A model generated the notes under the pieces. It was not told where the DNA came from, searched no databases, and saw only the letters and a program-made list of their open reading frames with translations. From assembly GCA_013397435.1 (NCBI GenBank), contig VZRG01000451.1:248001-312000 (forward strand): DNA of 64,000 nt, in the 5' to 3' direction. Below are positions 38,202 to 51,100 of the stretch, one piece after another; the first letter of the stretch is position 1; each line of letters starts with the position of its first letter. The stretch comes from Erythrocercus mccallii. Its lineage: Eukaryota; Chordata; Aves; Passeriformes; Dicruridae. The position numbers and the translations under genes are program-made.

Positions 38202-40208
38202 GTAAGTGGGCATCAAGAGAAGAGGAAATCTGGAAGTCACACCATGCTGCCATGTCATCTTACCACTAATGCCATGAACCCTTAACTATTATACCAACAG
38301 ACAACTGCAAGAGCTCAACATTTCTTTAAGCCTTATTAAATACCACATCACTGCCACTGAACCCACTGAATTCACTGGGCACTGTTTGATTTTGTCTCTT
38401 TTTGTGAGCTGCGTTCAAGACTGGGTCTGTCCGGGATCGGTGTTTAAGAGCCAATACTCTAAGCCTTTCTGTCTGATGCATATAATCCTCCCTGTGACTG
38501 AATTTGTATAGAGAAAAGGGGCAACATCTTTGGAGGCTTTTATCTTTTGTTGAACTCATGGAACTGCAATAAATGTAATAATTGCTGCCTAGGCAATGTC
38601 TCCTACTGGGTGAATACTGGCTGAGTGAACACTGTCTGGGTGCTGCTCTTGGTGTGCAGAGGCTTGTAAGAAACCTTTCAGACTCTGACTTAAAACTACA
38701 TTTTCACTCTGTGCTGCTGGAAGGAGAAGTACTCTCTGGGATGAGTATTATGGAAAGTCAGGAGCACAGGGAGTGCAGAAGTTAAAAGACAGAAGAAGAC
38801 TTCAAGGAGAAGCCAGAAAAGATGAGACATGAACAGAAAGGTCATTACTGTACTGAACTTAAAGCCCTTCTGCTAGAAAAAGGGTATTAAAAATGCTTAT
38901 AGAGGAACAGAGGGAAATTTATTACACTGCTTTTGAACAGACATATTTAGAGCAAACATCACTGTTTTTCTTCTACTTCATACGGTGAACTTGCCCCTAT
39001 AGGGTCTATTCTGGTTACACACAAGTGATGTAAAAAAAAAATCTAAGTTGCATTTGTACGTGGCTTTGAAAAATTCAGTGTAAGGAGCCACACTCTAATA
39101 TAGCTAGAAATCCTATGCATCCACGTAAGGCCTCTGCTTATAAGGAGGAAAATATAGAATACACTCTTTATATGCATAGCTTTTGTATTAATATTGAAAT
39201 TAAACTCGGGTTTAACTGCAAGTTTTGATGACTAAATTGTTTATTCTGCCTAACACACATAGTTGTCATATCTCTGATACTCCAAAGCCAGAACCATTTA
39301 TTCTGCAAAAGGTTTTTCAGAGAACTAATTATAACATCAAGTGGGGTGGTGCTCAAAATAGAATGAATGAGAAATAATGAGAAAAATGAATCCAATAATT
39401 ATTTAAAGTAGTGGGTGTTAGCTTCTCCTCTGATCCTGTGGTGGTGGTACCTGGGAGTAGCTTCAAAGTAACAATACACATGCAGACATGGAGGACATTT
39501 TCATTCTCCTGTTCACAATTTACTGCATTACAAAAATCTGGTAGATTTAGTCTCTTTTTCAATTAGACTAGCCACTTACACATGTAGTGCAAAGCTCTCT
39601 ATACTGTTGTACTGGTCAACAAAAGACAATGATTAAATTCTGAAAAAGCACTAGATGAAACTGCTACTACAATAGGCATCAGTAATCAGAGGCATAATCA
39701 CGTTCTGCTGGAAATCTGTAGCTGTAAAATGAACAGAAATACACATTCAGCTTTGAAGTCCATTTTCATGCAAAGATCAAATAGCTGTCATATTTATTGC
39801 TCAGTTTTGAAGTGTAAATGTAAACCAATTCAGAGACAAGGAATTATTTACTGTACCTCTGTGGAACAAGCATTGTCCAGAAAAAGTAACAAAAATATTT
39901 CTCTGCAATTGTTAGAATTTTGTGGACAACTGCATTTGATGTGATAAAAAGACACAAAGGTGATTGCTTTACAGGTGTTTTATGGGATGGCATATTCCTG
40001 GAGCACTGAGCTGATGGTTTCATGGTTTCCAGTGCCCGAGTGGCTCAGTGCTGCAGCAGCACATATTTGATTGAATAGACTTATGATGGAACTCCTTGAC
40101 CTGAAGATCAAGTATATAATTGTAAGCATGCATTTAATAAGTCCAGGTCCAAACTGTTGCACCAAGCACCCCTACACCTCTCTTAGCTGCCAGCCTTCAC
40201 TGGAAAGA

Positions 40209-40232
40209 GGGCATTTCCAGGGGCATTTCCAG
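40209..40232. repeat. 12-bp exact tandem repeat
   Basis: GGGCATTTCCAG occurs twice in direct succession. Each copy resembles, but does not exactly fit, the GGGRNNYYCC pattern of NF-kB sites. A simple slippage origin is equally likely. Confidence 0.85.
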
Positions 40233-41390
40233 CACAGCTGCATACATGTTGCTCAGCTTCTGCAGTACATGGAAGAATTTCTCAGCTACAAATATGGTGT
40301 AAGGGCAGATGGGTGTCTACACCTCATGAATGACAAATGGGGCAAGGTGAGAGGGAAGGAAGTGCTAGCACATCTATGGGCAAGGGAAAGATGAATTTTG
40401 ATTTATTTTTTTAATTTAAAATGGTCTTACTGAAGCCTGACCTTTCAACTCATAGAAAAACGTACATGGTAGTAATAGAGCAGACTTTGTTTAACACTTT
40501 GAAAGCAACCTCTGACAAAGTGCCTACTCAAAAACCTATTTATGAATGAGGTGTCTCAACATACCCATATTTATTTCAGTAGTTGAAACCTTTTAGGAAA
40601 GAGCATTGACTGAGAAGTTTCTTTGACTGCTTTGAGTGAGATTTACCTGAGCATAACAGGTTTTTAATCCATAAAGATAAGATTTTTTCCAAGCAAAATG
40701 GGGCATCCCTACTCAGAATTGCTATCAGAATTGTTCCCACGCCTGCACTTGATCATTAGCTACCTGTGTGTTTAAGATGTCTATCATGCTATAGCACCAG
40801 CAGGGAGAGTGCTGGTTGGTATGGTCTAAAACCATGCTGGGGAAGATGCTAATGATTTAAGCAGCATGCACAACTGCTGGGCAGTGCTCAGGATCATGCT
40901 CTGTTCAGTTTCCTAGTGTAGAAAAGGCCTTGGAAGTGCTGGACCAAACAATCAGAGGAAAGCCAGCCGGACTGATGAAACAAGGGTAAGAAATTGAGTC
41001 AGCCACTCTACTAACAAACACCTTAATTATAGATGTGTTAGCTTTTGCTAACATTTGGGAAAATGGAACATAAAGCAGAAGGAGAATGGTTGGAAGTTTC
41101 CCTTAGAAACTTAGTCCTTCGAAATCAACATTAAAAAATTCTGTTAGGACAATTCATATAGTTTTTCTGAAATTATAAATGTGCGTGTTTGGCATTTTAG
41201 AAGTGTGTTTTACTGTAATAATTTCTCTTTTTAAGGAGAAAAATGTATTAAAAAATACTAAACCATAAAATGGTTGATAATAAATGTGGAAATAAATCAG
41301 CTTCAGTTGACCTTAGCCAATATTCCACTGGTAATCTCTCCTGGGGAAAAAAAAAAGGGTTCTTCAATGTTGATCATTCAAAGAGAGATT

Positions 41391-42160
41391 GAGAGATGCT
41401 GCATTGTGTTTTTCCCTGGACCCCCCATACCCGGGTTTCACAATCCCTCGTGTCCCCTCCCAGACCCCTGGACTGCCCCAGCCAATCCCAGGCAATGCAC
41501 GGGGTCTCCCCAGGTACATACCAGGGTCCCCATCAGTGCATTGGCTGAATCAGAGCCAGNNNNNNNNNNNNNNNNNNNNNNNNNNNNNNNNNNNNNNNNN
41601 NNNNNNNNNNNNNNNNNNNNNNNNNNNNNNNNNNNNNNNNNNNNNNNNNNNNNNNNNNNNNNNNNNNNNNNNNNNNNNNNNNNNNNNNNNNNNNNNNNNN
41701 NNNNNNNNNNNNNNNNNNNNNNNNNNNNNNNNNNNNNNNNNNNNNNNNNNNNNNNNNNAAACTAAAGCCCCTCTTCAGAATCGGCTTCTATCTTCACTGA
41801 AAAACTCTAGCTGGAATTAAGGGTTTGCAGGACCAGGTCTGCTTTGGCCAGCCTTTGGAAATCTGGCTCACTCCGACCGGAGCTTCAGGGGAACAAGCCC
41901 GGGCTTGCCCTACACGTGCTGCCGGCCGAGCTGAGGGTAAAGTATCTGCTGTTGGAGACCACGGCAGCTGCCTCCCCTGCTACCATCTCGGCTCTCTGCC
42001 CCCTGCGGAGTCCATTTGGATACAAAATCCGCAGAGAGATTTTCAAAGAATATTCTCTTTATATCATAAAGTCTCATCAGAATCAGAGGAGAATTTCCTA
42101 CTAAGGCCTGCTAAAGAGAAATCTCAGCATACCCTGGTGTACTGATATGCACATAAGGCT
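41391..42160. other. GC-rich insert, probably repeat-derived, spanning a gap
   Basis: From about 41,410 to the gap and from the gap to about 42,015 the sequence is clearly GC-richer than either flank, with C runs (GGACCCCCCATACCCGGG) and CpGs such as CCGACCGG and GCCGGCCGAG. Overlapping open frames (41,825-42,145 and 41,844-42,104) have no recognised domain. Such a block inside AT-rich DNA, broken by an assembly gap, is typical of an LTR or other high-copy repeat that collapsed during assembly. I cannot name the family. A CpG-rich promoter or exon is a less likely reading. Confidence 0.4.
41560..41758. other. Assembly gap (N run)
   Basis: There are 199 consecutive undetermined bases. The true length may differ. 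Open frames that pass through it are meaningless. Confidence 0.99.
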
Positions 42161-42297
42161 TTCTTGCAGGTGTCTTCCGCAGTAGCCTGGTTGCTGTTGC
42201 ATTATGTATCCTGGACCTTTCAGACCTGGAAATGTCTCTTAAGTTCTTAGCAAACAAAAAGCACTGTAAACAATTAAAAAGCAGCCACAGGTTCGTA

Positions 42298-42370
42298 GAT
42301 TTTTCTCCCCATGATTTTTTTAGATTTTTTGTGATTTTCCCAGTGATTTTTAAGATTTTTTTGTGATTTT
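42298..42370. repeat. Degenerate GATTTT-type array
   Basis: About seven GATTTT words occur in 73 bases with irregular spacers (for example GATTTTTTTA, GATTTTTTGT, GATTTTCCCAGT). It is an old, imperfect short tandem array at the right edge of the GC-rich insert. Confidence 0.65.
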
Positions 42371-45300
42371 ATACATCCATGTCCTGAATGGTGACATATA
42401 AAATGATCAAACTGTGTCACCTACTAAAGTAATTAAAATTCCATAAAGGTTGTGCATTAGACTTTTAGATACAACTGTATTTTCAATAAATGATATCTTC
42501 TACCAGTGGTAAAGCAAAGTAAGGACTTGTGCCTCCTTGAATTTATGATTAAGCTGCAGTGTTGTGAGATCCAGGCAGTTTAGGCAATTGAAGACTAGCT
42601 TCAACCAGGCAAAGATGTAGTCCTGAATTTACTCAAATCATTTTTGCCTAACAAAAATCAACGTGAAAACTTTAAAAATAATGAGACTCAAAAGGATTTC
42701 ATTTACTTACATCCCACAATTTCAGATGATAAAAACAAACTGCGATAGGAATTCTAGATTTTAATATAATATAAATAGAAAGATGGACTAGATAAAACCA
42801 GCTGAACACTAGTCTGTCCTCAAGACCTAACAGGGAAGTAATAACATGCTTTTGAATATGTAGCAATGACTTTTGGCAGATATGCCGTATACAATTCCAT
42901 ACTATGGAAAACCATTGAACTTGATTGACTATTTAATCCATTTCTGAAAGAGCATCACTAAGGGATGCTTATATTGTTAGTATATATAGTGTATTATATA
43001 GTTAGCCAGAATGACACAGGACTGTCAAAATGCTGGTTGCTGCAGCACTGATATTTAGTTAGCTTCCTATGTCCAGCTGTAGTAAGTATTTTAAAAGTTA
43101 TGTAAAAATTTTGCTGATACTTGCTGCAGATTTTCTTCTGCCAAATAGATATTTTGATTACATCAATATAATATATAATTGTTATACTAATTCATGCTAA
43201 GCAAGAATACCTTAAAATACAATGGAAGATCATAGCTGCAAAAAGACATCAGTTTTGCAAATATAACAAAAATAAAATGCATATGGAAACGTATTTTTTA
43301 TTTGTTAGTATTTCCTTAGATCTCATTAGATATATAGAACTTCTGTCAACAGCTAACCCTATTTCATGATTTTATGTGAGTTTATTCCAGAAATACAATA
43401 TTGAAAGTGTAACACTGGACGGGCTGATAATATTCTAACCAACAAGTTGTTTGGTAGAATCACTTAAGCTTTATGTCACATCCAAATAAGGTAAAACTCA
43501 GTTATGTCAATGCATTGAGCAGAAAATGGCAGATTTATGGAAGTTCTGTAGACATACTAGAGAATAGATAGTACAAAAGAAACTATATGAAATATTATAA
43601 AGAATACTTTTTATATAAAGAGTAATGGGTGGCATGTATTAGAAACAAATTTTCCACTTCTACACCATGCCTTGTTCTACGCACTTTTTCATGAAAAGAA
43701 ACACCATAATATTCTTATAAAGAATATTCCCACTTTTTTTTCCCCTTCAGAATACCCCAAAGCATATGGTACAATCAGTCTGAAGTTTCCCCTCTAGCAC
43801 TTCTGAATTCCCTGCTGCCTCACACCACATAAACTAAAGAATGTAAAGATGACTTCAATATCTTCTGAGTCCACTTCCTGACATTAATTTTACTAATTAA
43901 AAGGCGGAGTTAGCAAACTTAAAAATGTAAGTAATACCATGCACACATGCAAACATTTTTATGTGGTCTGTGTGTCACCATGGTCTCTGTTTTCCTGAGA
44001 AACTGTCCTTCTGGAAATCATGTATAGCACAGAGGGACTGAAGAAGGGGTATAGGTAAGGCATAATGGCCACCTGCCATTTCAACAGCCTAAATTCAGTT
44101 CTCATATCCCCATCATGCCAACCATGTTTGTACATTGTCCTGGAAATGCCTAAATGCATACACAAATCTTTTCATAATTTTGTGACTTATGTATCTAAAT
44201 TTTTGTCACTAGACCTATACAGTCATATAATGTCCAGTCATATACAGTCCTCTAAGACTATTTTCCGTCCCCTTTGTCTTGAAAGCCTGTGGAGAATCAT
44301 AAAACAGCCTGTATGATGCTGGTCTCATTTTGGAGGCTAAATCCTTTTCAGAGAAGGATTTTTTAAAGTAAGTAGCAGTTAAAAAACAGTCAGAAATCTC
44401 TAGAGACTGGAGTTGAAGAGCCTTCTGTAGAGTGATCTGAAAAAATGTTTCACAAAGTTGCATGAAATGTGGCAAAAGTGTTCTCACAGCTTTGAATTGC
44501 TCCACTTTGCCTCTTTCACCAGTAAATCCTCAGGCATGATCCTGAGGGTGAAGAGCCTGCACACCTTTCAGGCACTTTATCAAAATGCTCTAATAATAAA
44601 CAGCATAGTTCCCTACTTAGACACTGGAGTGTGGGACATGCCTTTGAAGGACTCCAAATGGAGGTCCCATCCATCTTTCCACCATACCAAGCTGGGTGCA
44701 GACAGGCTCCCATACATGTGAGGATCTTCTAACTTCGAAGAGCTCTCCTTCTTAAAGATCCTTTAGGACCTTATACATGTCGTTGGCATTTTTCACTGGA
44801 TACTCAGATTTTGTGGCTCCCATTTGCTGATGCTCTGAATAGGCTGTGAATATCATATTCAAACTGTGTCTGGGACCTTTATCTGAAGAATCAGGCCAAA
44901 GAGTTGAATAAAATGCTTTTGTTTCAGTTACCAACCAAGACTGGGTTGTGTGGAAAAAATAACTTTCAAAATTTAACTAATGACTGTATCATTCATAAAC
45001 AGATACAACTAAGGGTATATGGAAAACTTTAATTCTGAGTTGCATAATTTTGGAGTGCTGGTTTTGTGAGCTTCTCAAGCCTTTTCAAGTTTTCTATGTG
45101 TGTACTAGCATATATACAATATCAACAGTCATTTTTGGCCTGTCATGTAAATTTGTTTCAGAACAGGGCCTTTAGTATTACAGTAGAGAAAAAATTGTTA
45201 TTAATTTTGTATGATTTAAAGGTCATCTCTGATTTATTTATTCCATTGCTCTGGCATGTTGTTAGGCCTTTTTTGAGCTTCACTGTTATGTCCAGTGACA

Positions 45301-47439
45301 TTGTCAACTGTGTCATGACCTAAGACAAATTGTTCTTATTTCATCTGCTAGTACCCCTTTTTATGAGTTAAGCAGCATTATGTACCAGAGGGAACAAGCA
45401 CTGACCAGAAATGTTACAAGACATATTTACATGGTGCCTGGGATAAGTGAAGTTCCTTCCTCATAGAACATCATTTAAGTTCATTTAAGTCTTAATTTAC
45501 CATCTGAAAGGTGACAGGGCCAAGAGAAGTAACAGACATACAAATCCTTCCAGGAACCTGTCTCATGGGTAGCAATGGGATTGCTCCTCTTAAGTGAGGC
45601 ACTGAGTTTGCCTCTCACCTGAAGCTTACTCTTTGGTTTCCAACAGACTTCCTTGATGATGCCATGCACTCTAGTAGCCTCAGCAAAACTTTACCTTATC
45701 TCAAATTAGCTGCCAGAGTCCATCTGTCTCGTTAGGCAGCAAAAGGCCATTTAAAAAATACCAGTGCAATACAAGTCTGCTTTTGTAGGCCTGATGCCTT
45801 GGCCGGCACAGAGCCCTGAAGCAACTTTCTGGATGGCTGCTATGAGGATATCACACCTCTATGAGATTATACCAGGTTTTTGTAGCTAGGGCTGGTCTTA
45901 CATTCTAAGTGGCTTTCAATGGCCTGAAATACAGAGAGGTTTGGGATAAGGATCCAGATGAAGAGCTGCAATGCTCTCTTAATGAATCATTTACACTGAG
46001 ACAAAACCTATCTGCACAGAGGACAGAGTTCTCAGGACCCAGACTTAAGTGAGTCATGACAATGGCCACAGATTTCACCATCATCTGCTCCTAATGAAGA
46101 AGCAACAAAGTGCTTTGTATTTGTCTTCTCAAATATATGGACTTGTCTGTCTGTGTATACTTCTATGATTGAAAAAGCCAGAGAAAACAACTGTTACATT
46201 GCACATACCTTTGGCCTGAAGAAGAGGACAAGAAAGGGTTGGGAGGAATGGTACAGTGTACAAAAATGGCAGATGGAGAAAGATGGAGGAGGAGAAAGAG
46301 AGCTGGGACTATAAAAGAGAGATTGTGAGAAAAAATGGTACAAATCTGCAACAGTGAATCAATATACAAAAGTGGGAAAATAATCCAAGCTTAGAACAGT
46401 TATGCTAGCAGGTCTGGTAATACTATCTTTTCCTTCTAGTTCTCTCTTTGTCTTGGATCTATCTAATACCTAATTTCCTTTTTATATCCACCAGGATCAG
46501 GGGAAGATAACTCCTGATGTGCAATGGTCCTGGAAGAGACCAGAAGTCTGAGGCTTTGGGAGAGAAAAAGCTGACCACTAGTGGATTCCAATTTCAATTT
46601 CCCTGTTTCCTTAAAAATCTTCAAAACCTTCCAAGCAGGCTTTTCTGCTTTTGCTGGGATCCAGGTCTTTGGGCAACAGGCAAGTTTCTTAGTGCATTCA
46701 GCAAGTGGAAAAACTGCCAGCCAAAATGTGCGATAAACAGAAACCCTCTGTTTAATGTTCACAGTGTATATTTATGTGTCGAGGGTCTCACTGTAGTTGG
46801 TATCGACTGTAAGCAGCAGCATCAAGCATTTTTGCTGGTTTTAGGATAATTTTCCTCATGATTCATTGCTTTGAGGATATCTGCTTCTCTTAGGCTCTAT
46901 GAATTAGCAGACAACCCAGAAATCCCATGTTTTGCCCTTCCCATGCTTATAAAGTATCAGTATAGCTATCTAATCTTTCTCCAAACTCTTCAAAATGTCC
47001 TGCTTGGACTTCCCTGTAACTGCTATACCTGGCCTTGGACTCTGAAATGCAAAGAAATGTCTCTGACATACAACAGATAAAACAGGTGAAGGTCAGGATG
47101 GCCAAATTAATCAGCAGAATATGGACCAGGCATCCCTGATGGGTGGCTGTGATAACAGCGGTCCATTGGACAACCTTAATCCCAGTAAATGACCCCAGGG
47201 TCCAGCTATTATCCACTGATCCACCACTCTCCACCAGAAGATATGCATCTTTCCATGCTACTTCCCTTTCTCCTTTCACAGTAACTACACTGAAGGTCCA
47301 CTCCAGAGCTGGTTTTCCTGGTTTAGAAATGGATAATGAGACACAAAGATGGTAAATGAGACTGCATCCTAGGCTTGTGGGAATTTAAATAGAAATTATA
47401 AGATAAGAAGAAATACAGAAATGAGAACCACTGCTTCTG
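42371..47439. other. Unique or very old sequence, no gene recognised
   Basis: 42.4-43.9 kb is AT-rich with no notable frames. Between 43.96 and 47.28 kb the minus strand has several open frames of 60-110 codons in loose succession. One of them (46,947-47,279) contains a hydrophobic segment at residues 49-70 with clustered cysteines. That pattern could come from a decayed retroviral or cellular gene, but I see no diagnostic motif and call none. Confidence 0.45.
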
Positions 47440-48128
47440 CATTATCCTCAAATGCACATATCCATGTTGGTGAATGAGAGGCTGGACATGAGCTGGCAGT
47501 GTGTGCTTCCATCCCAGAGAGCCAATTGTATCCTGGGCTGTACCAAAAGCAGTGTGGCCAGCGGGGTGAGGGAGGGCATTCTGTCCCTCTATGCTTCTCT
47601 GGTGAGACCTCACCTGGAGTGCTGCATCCAGCTCTGGGGAATTCAGTACAGGAAGGACATGAACTTGTCCAGTGTCCAGAGGAGGGCCACTGAGGTGATT
47701 AGAGAGATGGAGAATCTCTAACATGAGGAAAGGCAAACAGAATTGGATCTGTTTAGTCTAAAAAAGAGAAGACTTCAGGTTGACCTAATTGTGGCCTTTC
47801 AGTACCTGAAGGTAGCCCACAAGAAAGCTGGGGAGGGATTTTTCACAAGAGCATGTAATGACAGGACAAGTGGGATTGGCTTCACACTTAAAGGCAACAG
47901 GTTTAGATTAGATACTAGGAAGAAGATTTTTGCTGTGGGGATGGTGAGGCATGGGAACAGATTATCCAGAGAAGTTGTGGATGCTCTATCCTTGGAGATG
48001 TGCAAGGCTAGGCTGGAAGGTGGCTCTGAGAAACCTGGTTTAGTGAAACATGTTTCTGCCCATGGCAGGGAGCTTGGTCTTGAAGGGTCCTTCCAGCCCA
48101 AATCATTCTACGATTCTATGATGACAAA
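47440..48128 (+). mobile_element. CR1 LINE, 3' portion with C-terminal ORF2 remnant
   Basis: This is the longest CR1 copy in the window, plus orientation. It starts near GGCTGGACATGAGCTGGCAG. It continues through ATCCTGGGCTGTACCAAAAG and GAGACCTCACCTGGAGTGCT, then CAGAGAAGTTGTGGATGCTC, and ends at the CATTCTACGATTCTATGATG terminus. The same reading frame is open from 47,452 to 47,718 and again from 47,743 to 48,166, broken by one in-frame TAA at 47,719. The peptide contains LVRPHLE and the FSLKKRRL motif expected in the C-terminal end of the CR1 reverse-transcriptase protein. The catalytic part is absent, so the copy is dead on arrival. Confidence 0.93.
47452..48125 (+). pseudogene. CR1 ORF2 C-terminal fragment, one nonsense codon
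   Basis: This is the remnant of the CR1 endonuclease/reverse-transcriptase protein, downstream of the catalytic domain. Residues such as RPHLE and QRRAT followed by REVVDALSLE are typical of this region. The frame is broken once by TAA at 47,719-47,721, and no frameshift is needed to join the two parts. Truncation removes the endonuclease and RT domains, so no activity is expected. A single break over 670 bp points to moderate age. Confidence 0.85.
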
Positions 48129-51100
48129 TAAATATATTTGGAAGAGGAAATGTGCCTCTAATTTCTAGACCCTTAGCTGGCTAAAGCAGTGCAAAAGATG
48201 ATGAGGATTTTGGAGGAAGATACATCTTATACGGTTACACTTGAGTGAGACTCTGAGCAAAATTCCAAGAAACTACTTTTATATTAACAAAGTGGCTATT
48301 GTTGACAAGTGGAGCATGTGGTGGAAGGAGATTGTTGTCAGTGTAAATGGTGGTTACTGGAGATGGGCTGTCACTGAGATAAAAATGAGGTGAAAAGGCT
48401 TCAGTTGGTGAAAAGTGACATTGGCAAAATTGGTTTGTTTCAGTTGAGGGGGTGCAGTAAGAGTCCCTAGCTGTCAGAACATGCTGTGCAGTAGAGTGGG
48501 TTATCAGACAAATTTTTCATTTGTTGAATATTCTGTTAAGGACATAGATAATACCATTAAGCCTATCCATGAAAAGCCAATAGAAACATAAGTCATCACT
48601 GAGAGTGCCGTTGCGCACTGTCCTTGTTCCACACACACAGCTCTCAGTGATGTCAGCTCTTCATAGATCTAGTGTGGCTTGTGACCCTGAAGTTTTATCC
48701 TTTCCACATTTCGAGTGCATTACTTATTGGACAGTGAAAACAGGCAAAAGCCTGAGGCATTGTTGGGAGACAATCAGAAAGTAGGGGCAAGGCACCTTAG
48801 AAAATGCTCAGCTTTATCCTGAATCAAAAGATGTCTGTCTTTGCCATTCTGTTACACATAAATATGTGTTGAACTAAAACACTGGACATAAGCAGAAATG
48901 CACACCTGCACCCCAGCTTTTGGCATTCAGAGCCAGCTGCGGAGGAAGCAGTGGCTGGGGGCTGAACTTCTTGTTCATGCCTTTGAGGAGCTTCGCTGCA
49001 TTATTGTTACATCTTCTGTGGAAAACTGAGACTTCTGTGCCAAGGAAAATTTCTCCTGCTTTTTTTTCCACAAGCTTTTAGTTAATTTTGAGAAGGATTG
49101 TAAGCCCAGACATTGAGAAGGAAGTGACTAGGTGTGTGTGGTTCAGTACAGCACAGTTCTCTGCACAACCAGAGTGGGTGCAGTGATGGAGCTTGCCAGA
49201 GGGCTTGACCACTCTGCCAGAAGCCAGAAGGTGGCTGTGATGTGGATAACTAATATTGCATGAGGAAAGCCTTCAAAATCTGTGTGGATGTGGATGGTAG
49301 CCATTTGCCCATCTAACACTGACTTCTTGACAGCTTATGTTAACTTAAAGCATTGGGAGGAGAACCCTCCCCAAGCTTTCTGGCAGCAGACGACTTTTTC
49401 TGTTGCTTGCCACATTTGTGTCTGATGTGTTCTGTAGAATAACACTGTAGAAAGAGGTGCAGAAATCCAGGGGGTGAGAGGTGGCACCCACTCCAACTTA
49501 CCATCTACCCTGGCCCGCTGATACAGGGCTGCCATGCTGTGAGTTTGCTCCTGCAGTGGATCATTCCTGTTCACCATCTCTCCATCTTTCTCCAGCCTCC
49601 AGGCAGGGGCAAGTGCCTGAAAATTTACGGATATGTGGATATAATGGAGGTTGAGGAAAGGCTAAAACTCCTGTTCTGTGAAGGCTGCATTTATTTCCTG
49701 ATTTATGCTTGTGGTAGCCCCTAAAAAGACTAAAAATTATAAGCATCAAACCAGTGAAACACAAATATGACTTAATGTATTTTCATTCAGGAATTCAAAA
49801 TGTGAGGCCATTCTTATGCTGAGATAATGCCTGAACATGTTTATTGTTCAGGTGCCTTTAGAGTCTTGTTTCAAGGTGCTCACTTTCAGCCTTGGGAAAT
49901 GAGCTGCAGCAGACCTTTGCTGCAACATTTCTGCAGCATTGTGTTCTGCTGCCCCTCCACACAAATGTAACATTTGCAGTGATAAAGGACAAGTGAAAAA
50001 TTGACAGGAGATATAATTATTATCTTGTTAGGCTCCAGTTTCAGACCTAAAGAATTTCAAGGTCTGACTGAAGCAGTGATTTTAATGAAGAATAGAAGGT
50101 GGGGGACAAAAGTTTTTTCATAGTAGCTTGTAAATAATTTCTGATGGTGAACTTTTTATTGCTGGTTTTGATTAGAAATACTCACTGATAATTTTAGGTG
50201 TTTTTCAGCAACCTCTTAGGGTTAATGTGATCCATATATGTAAAAGTTATGATGAACATAACATTGTTTACATATCCAGTTGTCATTCATAAAAATTATG
50301 TGTGGGCACCAACAGGGTGCAGGACCTCTTACAACTGCAGTGAAGATAGGAAGCTGTGGAGGGATATAACTTCTCCCCCACTATGCTGCAAGATAATGGG
50401 ATGGGCTCTGAACAGGGATCTTCATCTCACAGACAAATTCCATTGACATCAAATAGAGCTCTTCCAAAGAGCAGGATTAAGATTCTCATTGTGCACTGTT
50501 TTTTACTGACAGGGATTTCATGCAAGCTTGTTTCCTTTGGCACAAAACAGAAAAAAAAGCCAGTTAAACATCAGAGTTTGAAAGGAGAGGTATTCCTCAG
50601 GGCCAAGGAGTTAAAAAAAAAAGACAAGTAGGATAAAGGGTCAAACTTTGAATCTAGTCTGTATAATATGAACTTCTCTCCTAAAGGGAGGAGGAAAAAG
50701 TTACAGTCCTGTCCAAGTAGTTCCTCTACTTGCACTATTTCAGGAAAGGCAACTAGTCACATGGAGGAGGCATTTGTGCTGAGGTAAAAATCACACTTAG
50801 TATTTCAGGTACATCCACAGCTTGTAGGAATCCCCAGGACTTGAAAAAGGCCATATGTTAGAAGGTTTAATGAGTTTTCCTCATGATCTGTGGTTTTGTG
50901 ACTCTAGTTAATCACTCTAGGACTGTGTCTTCTCACTCTGAAAAAGGCAATATTCTTCCTCCCTTCATGAGTGTTTTCTAGGCCAGGCCATGGTTCTTCT
51001 CATAATTACAGATGGTGCGTGTTAAATGGTTTAAAGGTGAATGACACTTCTTGGAGTAAAAAATTTTAGCTCTAGACCTGCTCATAACAGCCAATGTCCT

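Larger units (their letters stand above)
33579..41390. other. Unique noncoding sequence with candidate regulatory DNA
   Basis: No recognised gene. Short direct repeats occur at 34,699-34,722 (12-bp unit twice) and 40,209-40,232 (12-bp unit twice). A long pyrimidine tract ending in CAG lies at 35,909-35,941. A dense set of TGTCAA/TTGACA palindromes lies at 37,660-37,790. A 63-nt exon-like segment lies at 38,139-38,201. A 135-codon frame at 35,677-36,084 and others are unrecognised. Confidence 0.5.

Noticed and set aside
41274..41820. Open frames of 143-163 codons across the N run
   Set aside because: Most of their length is undetermined sequence.
47323..48101. Minus-strand frames of 100-137 codons over the CR1
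   Set aside because: Antisense of the CR1 element.
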